Positions 8,917 to 18,381 are shown, numbered from the stretch's first letter. The stretch is 64,000 nt of DNA from Streptomyces fuscichromogenes (GCF_014645815.1 NZ_BMML01000006.1:46587-110586); one strand, 5' to 3'. The notes: generated by a model from the sequence alone, not told the origin. Numbers and translations: made by a program.

Positions 8917-10041
8917 TCAGCCTCCGTTCAATCGACCGCTGATCCACTCCAGCGTCGCGGGGATCTCGCGGCGCCAGGTATTGAAGTTGTGACCGCCGCT
9001 GTCGAGGATGATCGACGAGATCCGGGTCAGCTTCGTGGCCTCCACGGCCGCGATGAATTTCAGCGTGGCCTTGTAGTTGGTTTCTCCGACCCTGCTGCTC
9101 GTGACCAGCAGGGAGGTGTCCGGGGCGGGCTCGTGGCGCAGGAACCACCAGAGGTCCGCGCGGTTCTGGAGATTCCGGTCGCCCTGGAAGAGATCCCCGG
9201 TCGTGGGGTCGAGGGGCGCCTTGTACGACGCGGAGAGCCCGGCACCGGCCGCGTACACGCCGGGGTGGTGCATCGCGAGCTTGAGCGCGCAGTACCCGCC
9301 CGTCGAGTCGCCGACTATCCCCCAGCCGCCCGGCTTGGCGGCCCGGTAGTGCGCGCGCACGGCGTCGGGCAGGTCCCTGGCGAAGAAGGTCTCGGTCTGC
9401 GGGCCGCGCGGGACGTCCACGCACTCGGTGTCACGGGGCGGCGCGACCGTGGGGCGCAGCATCACCAGGATCGTCGGCCGCATCTTCCCGGCCCGGACCA
9501 GGTGCTGCTCCGTGCGCGGGTAGTGCAGCTTGTCGACCAGCGCCCGCGCGGTGCCGGGATAGCCGCTGAGCACGACCACCACCGGGAACGTGCGCGTGCG
9601 GTACTGCGGCTGGAAGTACTCCGGCGGCAGGTACACGTACGCGGGCGTGGCGATGCGGGTCGTCCGGCCGGCGATGTCGACCTCCTGGACCTGACCGGCC
9701 GTCCGGGGCAGCGAGCCGCCCATGCCGTGCACCTCGGACGTGGCCACCACCTGGACCGGGCTGCCGGCCCGGACACCCGCCGTGTGGTTGACGACGACGC
9801 CCTGGTCGGTTTCCGTTCCGAGCAGGTCGCCCCAGCTCGCATAGAAACCGAAAGCCTGGTTGACGGCTATCCCCAGGCACGCGAAGAGCGCCAACTGCGT
9901 GGCCAGCAAAAGACCGACGCGGCCGCCGACGGCTCGCAGGTTCCGGCGGGCCAGCCGGGGCCAGAGCCACACCGTGCCGACGAACAGCAGTACGGCGGAC
10001 AAGATCGTCAATGCCAGCATCTTATTGCTCGTGAGACCCAT
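8917..10041 (-). CDS. membrane-anchored alpha/beta-hydrolase esterase (antigen 85/COG0627-like)
   Basis: A 374-residue protein with two N-terminal transmembrane segments (7-27 and 41-63) and an extracytoplasmic alpha/beta-hydrolase domain of the putative esterase family. The nucleophile elbow is GDSTGG with Ser246; a C-terminal GGHNFNTW supplies the probable catalytic His. FPVVVVLSGYPGT near residue 155 gives the oxyanion-hole region. Streptomyces lack mycolic acids, so despite the antigen 85 resemblance the substrate is not a mycolate; it is unknown. Start ATG 10041 is preceded by GGAAG. It is divergent from the lysyltransferase gene across 225 bp. Confidence 0.88.
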   Translation of the reverse strand: MGLTSNKMLALTILSAVLLFVGTVWLWPRLARRNLRAVGGRVGLLLATQLALFACLGIAVNQAFGFYASWGDLLGTETDQGVVVNHTAGVRAGSPVQVVATSEVHGMGGSLPRTAGQVQEVDIAGRTTRIATPAYVYLPPEYFQPQYRTRTFPVVVVLSGYPGTARALVDKLHYPRTEQHLVRAGKMRPTILVMLRPTVAPPRDTECVDVPRGPQTETFFARDLPDAVRAHYRAAKPGGWGIVGDSTGGYCALKLAMHHPGVYAAGAGLSASYKAPLDPTTGDLFQGDRNLQNRADLWWFLRHEPAPDTSLLVTSSRVGETNYKATLKFIAAVEATKLTRISSIILDSGGHNFNTWRREIPATLEWISGRLNGG

Positions 10042-10266
10042 GAGGTGCTTCCTGCCTGCGCTTTCCTCCGTGGGCGGTCGCTACTTTCAGCGAGCCTTGC
10101 CCTGGGCTTTCCCTGGCCTTTGAACCGGCTTTCCGGTGGGGAGTGAACCTCTCCCCCCGAGACACCGTCCTAGAGGGCGCAATGTCGCCGGATGCCCCAA
10201 TCGGGCCCGGATCCAAGGTCTCTCGCAGAACTACGGGATGCGATGTCTGTCAGGATAGATGGGGAA

Positions 10267-12078
10267 ATGTCGGGCGAGGTTCCGAGCCGATCAGGCCGGG
10301 CGCGGCGCATAGTCCGCGGCCCGCGGCCCGAGGCCGTCCCCGCCCTGGTCGGCAGGGCGTGCGCGGTCGTCGGCGTCCTGGACATCGCCGCGGGAGTGTT
10401 CCCGCGCTTCCGTCACAGCCGTATGCACGCCATGGCCGAGGTACTGCCCGGCTCACTCGGCCCGTTCGCCGCCGCGCTCGCGCTCAGCGTCGGCGTCCTG
10501 TTGCTGCTGCTCGCGCACGGGCTCAAGCGGCGCAAGCGGCGGGCGTGGCGGGCCGCCGTCGTCCTGCTGCCGGCCGGTGCCGTGTCGCAGTTCGTGTACC
10601 GGCACTCGGTCATCGGCGCGCTGATCTCCCTGGCGCTGTTCGTGCCGCTCGTGCTCCACCGCGACGAGTTCAAGGCGCTGCCCGACCCGCGCAGCAGGTG
10701 GCGCGCGCTCGCCAACTTCGTCCTCATGAGCGCCGGTTCGCTGGCCCTGGGGCTGGTCGTCGTCAGCGCCCACCCCAAGCGCACCATCGGCGACCCCAGC
10801 CTGGCCGACCGCATCACGCACGTCCTGTACGGCCTGTTCGGCTTCGAGGGCCCCGTCGACTACGAGGGCTCCACCTCCTGGACGGTCGCCTTCTCGCTCG
10901 GCGCCCTCGGCCTGATCACCGCGGTCACCACCATCTACCTCGCCTTCCGCCCCGAACACCCCGCCGCCCGCCTCACCGAGGAGGACGAGTCACAACTGCG
11001 CGCCCTCCTGGAGAAGCACGGCGCCCGCGACTCCCTCGGCCACTTCGCGCTCCGCCGCGACAAGGCCGTCGTCTTCTCGCCCAGCGGCAAGGCCGCGGTC
11101 ACCTACCGCGTCGTCTCCGGCGTCATGCTCGCCAGCGGTGACCCGATCGGTGACGTCGAGGCCTGGCCGGGCGCCATCGAACGCTTCATGGACGAGGCCA
11201 AGGCACACTCCTGGACCCCCGCCGTCATGGGCTGCTCGGAGACGGGCGGCGAGGTGTGGACCCGCGAGACCGGCCTGGACGCACTCGAACTCGGTGACGA
11301 GGCGGTGGTGGACGTGTCGGATTTCTCGCTCGCCGGTCGCGCGATGCGCAACGTGCGCCAGATGGTCAAGCGCATCGAGCGGGCCGGCTACGAAACCCGG
11401 GTACGGCGCATCCGTGACGTCGGCGACGCCGAACTCGACCGCATCCGCCGGGCCGCGGAGGACTGGCGCGGCACCGACACCGAACGCGGCTTCTCCATGG
11501 CGCTGGGCCGCATCGGCGACCCCGCCGACGGCGACTGCCTGATCGCCACCGCCCACAAGGCCGACGACCAGCCCGGCGCCTACGGCGACCTCAAGGCGAT
11601 CCTGCACTTCGTGCCCTGGGGCACCGACGGCGTCTCCCTCGACCTCATGCGCCGTGACCGCTCCGCCGACCCCGGCATGAACGAACTGCTCATCGTGGCC
11701 GCCCTCCAGGCGGCACCGAAACTCGGCATCACCCGGATCTCCCTCAACTTCGCGATGTTCCGCTCCGCCCTCGCCCGCGGCGAGAAGATCGGCGCCGGAC
11801 CGGTGCTGCGCGCCTGGCGCGGACTGCTGGTCTTCCTCTCCCGCTGGTTCCAGATCGAGTCGCTGTACAAGTTCAACGCGAAGTTCCAGCCCCGCTGGGA
11901 GCCGCGCTTCGTGGTCTACCGGGCCTCCGGCGACCTTCCGCGCATCGGCCTCGCGGCCATGCAGGCCGAGGGCTTCGTCAGCCTCGCCCTGCCCCTGCCC
12001 CGCTTCCTGCGCCGCCGCCCGCCCGTGTCCCGCCCGTGCGCCCACAGCATCGCCGAACAGGGTGTGCGCGCGGCCTGA
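10267..12078 (+). CDS. phosphatidylglycerol lysyltransferase-domain membrane protein (MprF/DUF2156)
   Basis: About 603 residues: five or six transmembrane segments in the first 240, then a cytoplasmic DUF2156 acyltransferase domain. Typical MprF/LysX phrases include SLGHFALRRDKAVVFSPSG, YRVVSGVMLASGDPIGD and the C-terminal GITRISLNFAMFRSA. Members transfer an amino acid from charged tRNA to phosphatidylglycerol, altering surface charge and resistance to cationic peptides. There is no fused lysyl-tRNA synthetase, unlike mycobacterial LysX. In-frame ATGs exist at 10192, 10243 and 10267; I favour the last by sequence character, with low certainty. It lies 100 bp upstream of folP and could be cotranscribed. 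Confidence 0.87.
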   Translation: MSGEVPSRSGRARRIVRGPRPEAVPALVGRACAVVGVLDIAAGVFPRFRHSRMHAMAEVLPGSLGPFAAALALSVGVLLLLLAHGLKRRKRRAWRAAVVLLPAGAVSQFVYRHSVIGALISLALFVPLVLHRDEFKALPDPRSRWRALANFVLMSAGSLALGLVVVSAHPKRTIGDPSLADRITHVLYGLFGFEGPVDYEGSTSWTVAFSLGALGLITAVTTIYLAFRPEHPAARLTEEDESQLRALLEKHGARDSLGHFALRRDKAVVFSPSGKAAVTYRVVSGVMLASGDPIGDVEAWPGAIERFMDEAKAHSWTPAVMGCSETGGEVWTRETGLDALELGDEAVVDVSDFSLAGRAMRNVRQMVKRIERAGYETRVRRIRDVGDAELDRIRRAAEDWRGTDTERGFSMALGRIGDPADGDCLIATAHKADDQPGAYGDLKAILHFVPWGTDGVSLDLMRRDRSADPGMNELLIVAALQAAPKLGITRISLNFAMFRSALARGEKIGAGPVLRAWRGLLVFLSRWFQIESLYKFNAKFQPRWEPRFVVYRASGDLPRIGLAAMQAEGFVSLALPLPRFLRRRPPVSRPCAHSIAEQGVRAA

Positions 12079-12178
12079 CCCCCTGACCGGTCCGAGCGGA
12101 CGCCCCTCCCCCTCCGGCCCGGGGGCGCCGCTCGGGCCACCGGGCCTGCCCGTAGAGCCCTGGGCCTACGCTGAACGT

Positions 12179-13105
12179 ATGAGCAACCACAGCGGACGTG
12201 GCCAGGTGACAGGGCTTCCGGCATGGGACCGGTGCGCCGTCATGGGGGTCGTGAACGTCACCCCCGACTCCTTCTCCGACGGCGGCCGCTGGTTCGACAC
12301 GACCGCCGCCGTCAAACACGGCCTGGTCCTCGTCGCCGAGGGCGCCGACCTGGTCGACGTCGGCGGCGAGTCCACCCGACCGGGCGCCACCCGCGTCGAC
12401 GAGGACGAGGAACTGCGCCGGGTCGTCCCGGTCGTCCGCGGCCTCGCCGCCGAGGGCGTCGTCGTCTCCGTCGACACCGTGCGCGCCTCCGTCGCCGCCC
12501 AGGCCCTCGCCGCCGGCGCCGCCCTCGTCAACGACGTCAGCGGCGGCCTCGCCGACCCGGACATGATCCCCGTCGTCGCCGACGCCGGCGCCCCCTTCGT
12601 CGTCATGCACTGGCGCGGCTTCCTGGAGGGCGGCAACGTCCAGGGCGTGTACGACGACGTCGTCCGCGAAGTCCTCGACGAACTGCACGCGCGCGTGGAC
12701 GCCGTCCTGGCCGGCGGCATCTCCCCGGACCGCGTCGTCGTCGACCCCGGCCTCGGCTTCTCCAAGAACACCGAGCACGACCTGACGCTCCTCGCCCACC
12801 TCGACCGGCTGCACACCCTGGGCCACCCGCTGCTCGTCGCCGCCTCCCGCAAGCGGTTCCTCGGCCGGGTCCTGGCCGGACCCGAGGGGGCGCCCCCGCC
12901 GGCCCGGGAGCGCGACGCCGCGACGGCCGCCGTCTCGGCGCTCGCGGCGCACGCCGGCGCGTGGGCGGTACGCGTGCACGAGGTACGGGCCACGGCGGAC
13001 GCCGTCCAGGTCGCGCGCGCCGTAGAGGAAGCGCGCACCGGAACGGACGCGCCGGGCGCGCAGGCCGTGCGGAACCCGCCCCACCGCGCAGAAGGAGCCC
13101 GGTGA
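12179..13105 (+). CDS. folP: dihydropteroate synthase
   Basis: A 308-residue folate enzyme joining 7,8-dihydropterin pyrophosphate to p-aminobenzoate. Both signatures are present: MGVVNVTPDSFSDGG at residues 22-36 and GGESTRPGAT at 62-71; SVDTVRASVA and the late SRKRFLG follow. The C-terminal 30 residues are an Ala/Arg-rich tail. Start ATG 12179 fits the family length. It opens a plus-strand folate cluster (folP, an NTF2-like gene, folB, folK, DUF3180). The stop overlaps the next start in a GTGA arrangement, so the first two genes are translationally coupled. Confidence 0.95.
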   Translation: MSNHSGRGQVTGLPAWDRCAVMGVVNVTPDSFSDGGRWFDTTAAVKHGLVLVAEGADLVDVGGESTRPGATRVDEDEELRRVVPVVRGLAAEGVVVSVDTVRASVAAQALAAGAALVNDVSGGLADPDMIPVVADAGAPFVVMHWRGFLEGGNVQGVYDDVVREVLDELHARVDAVLAGGISPDRVVVDPGLGFSKNTEHDLTLLAHLDRLHTLGHPLLVAASRKRFLGRVLAGPEGAPPPARERDAATAAVSALAAHAGAWAVRVHEVRATADAVQVARAVEEARTGTDAPGAQAVRNPPHRAEGAR

Positions 13106-13605
13106 GCGCCCCCCACACCGACGTCGAGCAGGTCGAGGCGGCCAACACCGCCTTCTACGAGGCACTGGAGAACGGCGACTTCGAGACGGTCTCAACCCTC
13201 TGGCTCACACCCGCCGACCTGGGCGTCGACGAGGAGTACCACGACCCCGCCGACACCGGCGTGATCTCCTGCGTGCACCCCGGCTGGCCGGTGCTCACCG
13301 GTCGCGGCGAGGTCCTGCGGTCGTACGCGCTGATCATGGCGAACACCGACTACATCCAGTTCTTCCTCACCGACGTGCACGTCTCCGTCACCGGCGACAC
13401 CGCCCTGGTGACCTGCACGGAGAACATCCTCAGCGGCGGCCCCGCGCCCGAGGGCAGCCAGGAGCTCGGCCCGCTGGTCGGGCAGCTCGTCGTCGCCACG
13501 AACGTGTTCCGGCGCACCCTGGACGGCTGGAAGCTCTGGTCCCACCACGCCTCCCCGGTGCTGTCCGAGGCCGACGAGGACGAGGAGGAGGACACCCCGT
13601 CCTGA
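13102..13605 (+). CDS. NTF2/SnoaL-like domain protein in the folate operon
   Basis: A 167-residue cone-shaped alpha+beta fold protein of the NTF2/DUF4440 type: VEAANTAFYEALENGDFETV at the start, HPGWPVLTGRGEVLRSY centrally and NVFRRTLDGWKLWSHHAS near the end. Start GTG 13102 overlaps the folP stop and has GAAGGAG at 13091-13097. The acidic C-terminus (EADEDEEED) is not part of the fold. Its position between folP and folB suggests a pathway-related role, but I know of no assigned activity. Confidence 0.88.
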   Translation: MSAPHTDVEQVEAANTAFYEALENGDFETVSTLWLTPADLGVDEEYHDPADTGVISCVHPGWPVLTGRGEVLRSYALIMANTDYIQFFLTDVHVSVTGDTALVTCTENILSGGPAPEGSQELGPLVGQLVVATNVFRRTLDGWKLWSHHASPVLSEADEDEEEDTPS

Positions 13606-13636
13606 TCCTCGCGGGAGGCTTCCGCAGGGCTCTCGG

Positions 13637-13654
13637 AAGGCTTCCGGAAGCCTT
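13637..13654 (+). terminator. perfect 18-bp palindrome downstream of the NTF2-like gene
   Basis: AAGGCTTCCGGAAGCCTT is a perfect inverted repeat 32 bp after the NTF2-like stop codon. It lacks a T tract, as many Streptomyces terminators do. It lies in a 281-bp gap that also contains the folB promoter region, so it could instead be an operator. Confidence 0.5.
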
Positions 13655-13886
13655 GCGGAGCAAGAAGTGGCTGGAATCACGAACTCGCGAGTAGGTAGGG
13701 CCACCGGCCCGTGAGCCGCGGGGTTCTCCCGGGGAAACCCGCGGTGAACCCTGCCGTGCCCCGGTGGGCCCGCACGCCCCGAACCCCTGCGCTGTCAGTG
13801 CCCGCAGGTAGATTCGTGGGTGGCCGGTCCACGCCCGCACGCGGTGCCGCCCGGCCACCACACCGACGACTGCAGGAGTGATTCGC

Positions 13887-14246
13887 GTGGATCGTGTCGC
13901 GCTGCGCGGGCTGAGGGCCCGTGGGCACCACGGGGTCTTCCCCAAGGAGCGCGAGGAGGGCCAGACCTTCGTCGTGGACCTCGTCCTCGGCCTGGACACC
14001 CGGCCGGCGGCCGCCGACGACGACCTGGCGAAGACCGTGCACTACGGCATCGTGGCCGAGGAGGTCGTCGCCGTGGTCGAGGGAGAGCCGGTGAACCTGA
14101 TCGAGACACTCGCCGAGCGGATCGCACAGGTCTGCCTCAAGCACGAGGGGGTAAGAGAGGTCGAGGTCCAGGTCCACAAGCCGGACGCGCCCATCACCGT
14201 CCCCTTCGACGACGTCACCGTCACCATCACCCGGAGCCGAGTATGA
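13887..14246 (+). CDS. folB: dihydroneopterin aldolase
   Basis: A 119-residue aldolase/epimerase converting 7,8-dihydroneopterin to 6-hydroxymethyl-dihydropterin. It shows the family's GHHGVFPKEREEGQ segment, the conserved Tyr53 in TVHYG, NLIETLAERIA and the catalytic Lys98 in VHKPDAPI. I chose GTG 13887 because AGGAG at 13874-13878 lies 8 bases upstream, ideal spacing; a GTG at 13878 would overlap that site. The stop codon overlaps the folK ATG (ATGA). Confidence 0.93.
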   Translation: MDRVALRGLRARGHHGVFPKEREEGQTFVVDLVLGLDTRPAAADDDLAKTVHYGIVAEEVVAVVEGEPVNLIETLAERIAQVCLKHEGVREVEVQVHKPDAPITVPFDDVTVTITRSRV

Positions 14247-14854
14247 CCGCTTCCTCCCTGCGGGGTCCCAGCGACCCGACCGTACAGCCGGTGCCCGCCT
14301 CCGTCGTCGAGCAGGTCGACGCCGCCGACACCACGCTGTCCAACCCCAGACGAGCCGTGGTCGCCCTCGGCTCCAACCTCGGCAACCGCCTGGAGACCCT
14401 CCAGGGCGCCATCGACGCCCTGGAGGACACCCCGGGCGTCCGCATCAAGGCCGTGTCGCCGGTGTACGAGACGGAGCCGTGGGGCGTCGAGCCCGGCAGC
14501 CAGCCGACGTACTACAACGCGGTCGTGGTGCTGAAGACCACCCTCCCGCCGTCCTCCCTGCTGGAGCGGGCGCACGCGGTGGAGGAGGCGTTCAACCGGG
14601 TGCGGGACGAGCACTGGGGCCCGCGCACCCTCGACGTCGACATCGTCGCCTACGCCGACGTCGTCTCCGACGACCCGCAGCTCACCCTCCCGCACCCGCG
14701 CGCCCACGAGCGCGCCTTCGTCCTGGCGCCCTGGTACGACGTCGACCCCGAGGCCGCACTGCCCGGCCGCGGCGCCGTGGCGGAGCTGCTGGCCGCCGTC
14801 ACCCGGCACGGAGTGGAAGCACGCGGCGACCTGGAACTCCGACTGCCCGAGTAG
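14243..14854 (+). CDS. folK: 6-hydroxymethyl-7,8-dihydropterin pyrophosphokinase
   Basis: A 203-residue HPPK. VALGSNLGNRLETLQGA near residue 40 and the metal/ATP-binding WGPRTLDVDIV near 128 are diagnostic, followed by LPHPRAHERAFVLAPW. An N-terminal extension of about 38 residues precedes the usual start of the fold, a common feature in Streptomyces. Start ATG 14243 overlaps the folB stop, giving translational coupling of consecutive pathway steps. Confidence 0.95.
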   Translation: MTASSLRGPSDPTVQPVPASVVEQVDAADTTLSNPRRAVVALGSNLGNRLETLQGAIDALEDTPGVRIKAVSPVYETEPWGVEPGSQPTYYNAVVVLKTTLPPSSLLERAHAVEEAFNRVRDEHWGPRTLDVDIVAYADVVSDDPQLTLPHPRAHERAFVLAPWYDVDPEAALPGRGAVAELLAAVTRHGVEARGDLELRLPE

Positions 14855-14904
14855 TCGTTAAGGTCAGGACGACCACATCGCTGCGGGGGAGCTGAAGGAA
14901 AACA

Positions 14905-15390
14905 GTGAAAGAGCTGCGGATCAGGGTGCTGGCCGGTGTCTTCGTCGTGGCCGGAGTGCTGTCCTGGGCGGGCGCCCGTCTGTGGAACGCGGTGGCGACC
15001 CTGCCCAGCGTGCCGGTGGCCGCCCCGATCGTCCTGGCGCTGATCGCGGTGGTCCTGCTCTCCACGGCACTCTCGCTGCGCGCCCGCCTCAAGGCCCAGC
15101 GCGAGCGCCGCCCCGGCGCCAAGGGCGTCGACCCCCTGATGGCGGCCCGCGCGGTGGTCTTCGGTCAGGCGAGCGCCCTGGTCGCGGCCCTGGTGGCCGG
15201 CATGTACGGCGGCACCGGCGTCTTCCTGCTGGAACTCCTCGACCTCCCCACCCGCCGCGACCAGGCCCTCTACGCGGCCTTCTCGGTCGTCGCGGGCATC
15301 GCCGTGATAGCGGCGGCCATCTTCCTGGAGCGGGTGTGCAAGCTCCCGGAGGACGACGAGCACGACAACGGCGCGGCCTCCGCCGCGTGA
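14905..15390 (+). CDS. DUF3180 membrane protein
   Basis: A 161-residue protein with four transmembrane segments (about 7-27, 37-55, 86-107 and 124-146), and a charged cytoplasmic loop (RLKAQRERRPGAKGVD) after the second. This is the DUF3180 family, regularly found after folK in actinobacteria. Start GTG 14905 is preceded by GAAGGAAAAC. The role is unknown; the strict linkage suggests membrane-associated support of folate metabolism or just a conserved operon. It converges on folE with a 26-bp gap. Confidence 0.88.
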   Translation: MKELRIRVLAGVFVVAGVLSWAGARLWNAVATLPSVPVAAPIVLALIAVVLLSTALSLRARLKAQRERRPGAKGVDPLMAARAVVFGQASALVAALVAGMYGGTGVFLLELLDLPTRRDQALYAAFSVVAGIAVIAAAIFLERVCKLPEDDEHDNGAASAA

Positions 15391-15416
15391 CGCGCCGCAC
15401 ATCCCTGGCGCGGAGG

Positions 15417-16022
15417 TCAGCGCGCCAGTATCAGGCTCATCGCCTCGGCGCGGGTCGTGGCATCCCTGAGCTGGCCACGGACCGCTGACGTCGTCGTCTT
15501 GGCACCCGGCTTCCGGATCCCCCGCACCGACATGCACATGTGCTCGGCCTCGACCACGACGATCACGCCCCGGGCCTCGAGAATCCGCATGAGCGAGTCC
15601 GCGATCTGCGTGGTGAGTCGTTCCTGCACCTGAAGGCGGCGCGCGAACACCTCGACCAGACGCGCGAGCTTCGACAGACCCGTGATCTTGCCGGTCTCCG
15701 CCGGGATGTAGCCGACATGGGCCACACCGTGGAACGGCAACATGTGGTGCTCGCACAGACTCACGATCTCGATGTCCTTCACCAGGACCATCTCGTCGTG
15801 TCCCAGGTCGAACGTCGTCGTCAGGACCTCCTCGGGCGACTGGTGGTTCCCCGCCAGAAGCTCGCGATAGGCCCGCGCCACCCGTGCCGGAGTCTCCCGG
15901 AGGCCCTCACGGTCCGGATCCTCGCCGACCGCGATGAGAAGTTCGCGTACGGCGTTCTCGGCGCGTTTCTCGTCGAACTCGCCGATGGTGCCCTCGCCGT
16001 CCAGGGTCACGGGGTCGGTCAT
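15417..16022 (-). CDS. folE: GTP cyclohydrolase I
   Basis: A 201-residue enzyme making 7,8-dihydroneopterin triphosphate from GTP, the entry step of the folate pathway. Zinc ligands appear as Cys90 and His93 in SLCEHHMLPFHG and Cys163 in HMCMSVRGI. GLSKLARLVEVFARRLQ and QERLTTQIAD are standard. It belongs to the canonical zinc-dependent FolE1 type, not FolE2. It faces folP-folB-folK, so the cluster covers most of dihydrofolate precursor synthesis on two strands. Confidence 0.97.
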   Translation of the reverse strand: MTDPVTLDGEGTIGEFDEKRAENAVRELLIAVGEDPDREGLRETPARVARAYRELLAGNHQSPEEVLTTTFDLGHDEMVLVKDIEIVSLCEHHMLPFHGVAHVGYIPAETGKITGLSKLARLVEVFARRLQVQERLTTQIADSLMRILEARGVIVVVEAEHMCMSVRGIRKPGAKTTTSAVRGQLRDATTRAEAMSLILAR

Positions 16023-16087
16023 CTGGGTGCCTCGTTCCTTCGGGGCGGCGCACGTGGACCGTGCGCCTCATCTGCGGGCATACCGAA

Positions 16088-16127
16088 ATGCCGCGCCCCC
16101 CAGGCTAGATCCTGGGGGGCGCGGCAT
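16088..16127 (-). terminator. strong hairpin terminator after ftsH
   Basis: ATGCCGCGCCCCCCAGG (16088-16104) pairs perfectly with 16111-16127 around the loop CTAGAT, a 17-bp stem. It lies 30 bp downstream of the ftsH stop and upstream of the folE start on the same strand, so it should separate their transcripts. No T tract is present. Confidence 0.8.
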
Positions 16128-16157
16128 CCATTCCGAGCCAGGCGAGGCCGGTGTGAC

Positions 16158-18197
16158 TCAGCTCTCGGGACGGTCCTCCGGGGCCTTCTCGACCGCGGTG
16201 GCGGGCTCGGCCGCCGTGGACTTCACCGTGCTGATCGCCGGCGTCGAGCCGTTCGCCCCGTTGGTCAGTGCGAGCTCCCTGGGGGAGAGCACCGGCGGGC
16301 GGGTGGACGGCGTACGGCGGGAGGAGCCGGTCCACGCGGGACGCGCGGGCCGCTTGTGGATCGCCGCGAAGACCTCGGCGATCTCCTCCTTGTTCAGGGT
16401 CTCCTTCTCCAGAAGCTGGAGCACCAGGTTGTCGAGGACGTCGCGGTTCTCGACCAGGATCTCCCAGGCTTCGTTATGCGCGTTCTCGATCAGTTTCTTG
16501 ACTTCCTCGTCCACCAGGGCGGCGACCTCTTCCGAGTAGTCGCGCTGGTGGGACATCTCACGGCCGAGGAAGGGCTCGGTGTTGTCGCCGCCGAACTTGA
16601 TCGCGCCGAGACGCTCGGTCATGCCGTACTGCGTGACCATCGCGCGAGCGGTGGCCGTGGCCTTCTCGATGTCGTTGGCGGCGCCGGTGGTCGGGTCGTG
16701 GAAGACCAGTTCCTCGGCCGCGCGGCCGCCCAGCATGTAGGCGAGCTGGTCGAGCATCTCGTTGCGCGTGGTCGAGTACTTGTCCTCGTCCGGCAGGACC
16801 ATCGTGTAGCCGAGGGCACGGCCCCGGGACAGGATCGTGATCTTGTGGACCGGGTCGGAGTTCGGGGAGGCCGCCGCGACCAGGGCGTGTCCGCCCTCGT
16901 GGTACGCGGTGATCTTCTTCTCCTTGTCCGACATGATCCGGGTCCGCTTCTGCGGGCCCGCGACCACACGGTCGATCGCCTCGTCGAGCATCAGGTTGTC
17001 GATGAGCTTGCGGTCGCTGCGGGCCGTGAGCAGCGCCGCCTCGTTCAGCACGTTCGACAGGTCCGCGCCGGTGAAGCCCGGCGTACGGCGGGCGACCGCC
17101 GCGAGGTCGACGTCGGGCGCGACCGGCTTGCCCTTCTGGTGGACCTTGAGGATCTCCAGGCGGCCCTGGAGGTCCGGCGGGTCGACCGCGATCTGGCGGT
17201 CGAAGCGGCCCGGACGCAGCAGCGCCGGGTCGAGGATGTCGGGCCGGTTCGTCGCGGCGATGAGGATCACGCCGCCCTTGACGTCGAAGCCGTCCATCTC
17301 GACGAGCAGCTGGTTCAGCGTCTGCTCGCGCTCGTCGTGACCGCCGCCGAGGCCGGCGCCGCGGTGGCGGCCGACCGCGTCGATCTCGTCGACGAAGACG
17401 ATCGCCGGGGCGTTCGCCTTGGCCTGCTCGAAGAGGTCACGGACCCGGGAGGCACCGACACCGACGAACATCTCGACGAAGTCGGAACCGGAGATCGAGT
17501 AGAAGGGCACCCCGGCCTCGCCGGCGACGGCACGCGCGAGCAGCGTCTTGCCGGTGCCGGGACGGCCGTAGAGGAGCACGCCCTTGGGGATCTTGGCGCC
17601 GACCGCCTGGAACTTGGCCGGCTCCTGGAGGAACTCCTTGATCTCGTGGAGTTCCTCGACGGCCTCGTCGCAGCCCGCGACGTCCGCGAAGGTCGTCTTC
17701 GGGGTGTCCTTGGTGATGAGCTTCGCCTTGGACTTGCCGAAGTTCATGACCCGGGAGCCGCCGCCCTGCATCTGATTCATCAGGAACAGGAAGACGACCA
17801 CGATGAGGACGAAGGGCAGCAGGGACAGCAGGACGCTGACGAACGCGTTCTGCTTGGTCGGCGCGACGGTGTACCCGTCGGGGATCTGCTTGTCCTGGTA
17901 CTTGGTCTGCAGCGTGTTGGCGAGGGTGACGCCCTGGTCGCCGATGTAGCTCGCCTGGATCTTCGAGCTGCCGTCGACCTTCTCGCCGTTCTTGAGCGTG
18001 ACCTTGATGGTCTGCTCGTCACCGGTGGTCAGCTTGGCCGATTCCACCTTGTTGTCATTGATCGCCGCCACGACCTGGCCGGTGTCCACCGTCTTGTAGC
18101 CGCCGGACGAGCCGACGACCTGCATCAACACGACCACGGCAAGGACGGCCAGCACGATCCACATGACCGGCCCACGGAAGTATCGCTTCACGTCCAT
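16158..18197 (-). CDS. ftsH: ATP-dependent zinc metalloprotease FtsH
   Basis: A 679-residue membrane AAA protease degrading membrane and regulatory proteins. Transmembrane segments are at 11-29 and 119-141, with the extracytoplasmic domain between. The AAA module has GRPGTGKT (211-218), IVFVDEIDA and the SRH AATNRPDILDPALLRPGRFDR (314-334). The zinc site is HEGGH (433-437). The Walker A reads GRPGTGKT where GPPGTGKT is usual. The last 50 residues are a variable tail. I start at ATG 18197 (MDVKRYFRGP); an in-frame ATG at 18233 is possible and neither has good ribosome binding site spacing. Confidence 0.95.
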   Translation of the reverse strand: MDVKRYFRGPVMWIVLAVLAVVVLMQVVGSSGGYKTVDTGQVVAAINDNKVESAKLTTGDEQTIKVTLKNGEKVDGSSKIQASYIGDQGVTLANTLQTKYQDKQIPDGYTVAPTKQNAFVSVLLSLLPFVLIVVVFLFLMNQMQGGGSRVMNFGKSKAKLITKDTPKTTFADVAGCDEAVEELHEIKEFLQEPAKFQAVGAKIPKGVLLYGRPGTGKTLLARAVAGEAGVPFYSISGSDFVEMFVGVGASRVRDLFEQAKANAPAIVFVDEIDAVGRHRGAGLGGGHDEREQTLNQLLVEMDGFDVKGGVILIAATNRPDILDPALLRPGRFDRQIAVDPPDLQGRLEILKVHQKGKPVAPDVDLAAVARRTPGFTGADLSNVLNEAALLTARSDRKLIDNLMLDEAIDRVVAGPQKRTRIMSDKEKKITAYHEGGHALVAAASPNSDPVHKITILSRGRALGYTMVLPDEDKYSTTRNEMLDQLAYMLGGRAAEELVFHDPTTGAANDIEKATATARAMVTQYGMTERLGAIKFGGDNTEPFLGREMSHQRDYSEEVAALVDEEVKKLIENAHNEAWEILVENRDVLDNLVLQLLEKETLNKEEIAEVFAAIHKRPARPAWTGSSRRTPSTRPPVLSPRELALTNGANGSTPAISTVKSTAAEPATAVEKAPEDRPES

Positions 18198-18381
18198 CCA
18201 TACGGAGCGGTGTCGCCCCGTCCCTCCTGCCATAGTGAGTTTGATAAGACAGTTCTTCTGACGGTACCCCAGCATTGTGGCCCGAAGCCGCACTGAGCCG
18301 CTCGGACGGCTGGTGAACCCGCCTCTGCATGCTCCAACGGCGCGAAACCCGCTGGGGTTCCCGATCGTCTTACGTAAGTGG

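Noticed and set aside
8917..10041. Mycolyltransferase (antigen 85) assignment
   Set aside because: The fold is similar, but Streptomyces do not make mycolic acids and the Ser motif alone does not define the substrate; kept as a generic esterase.
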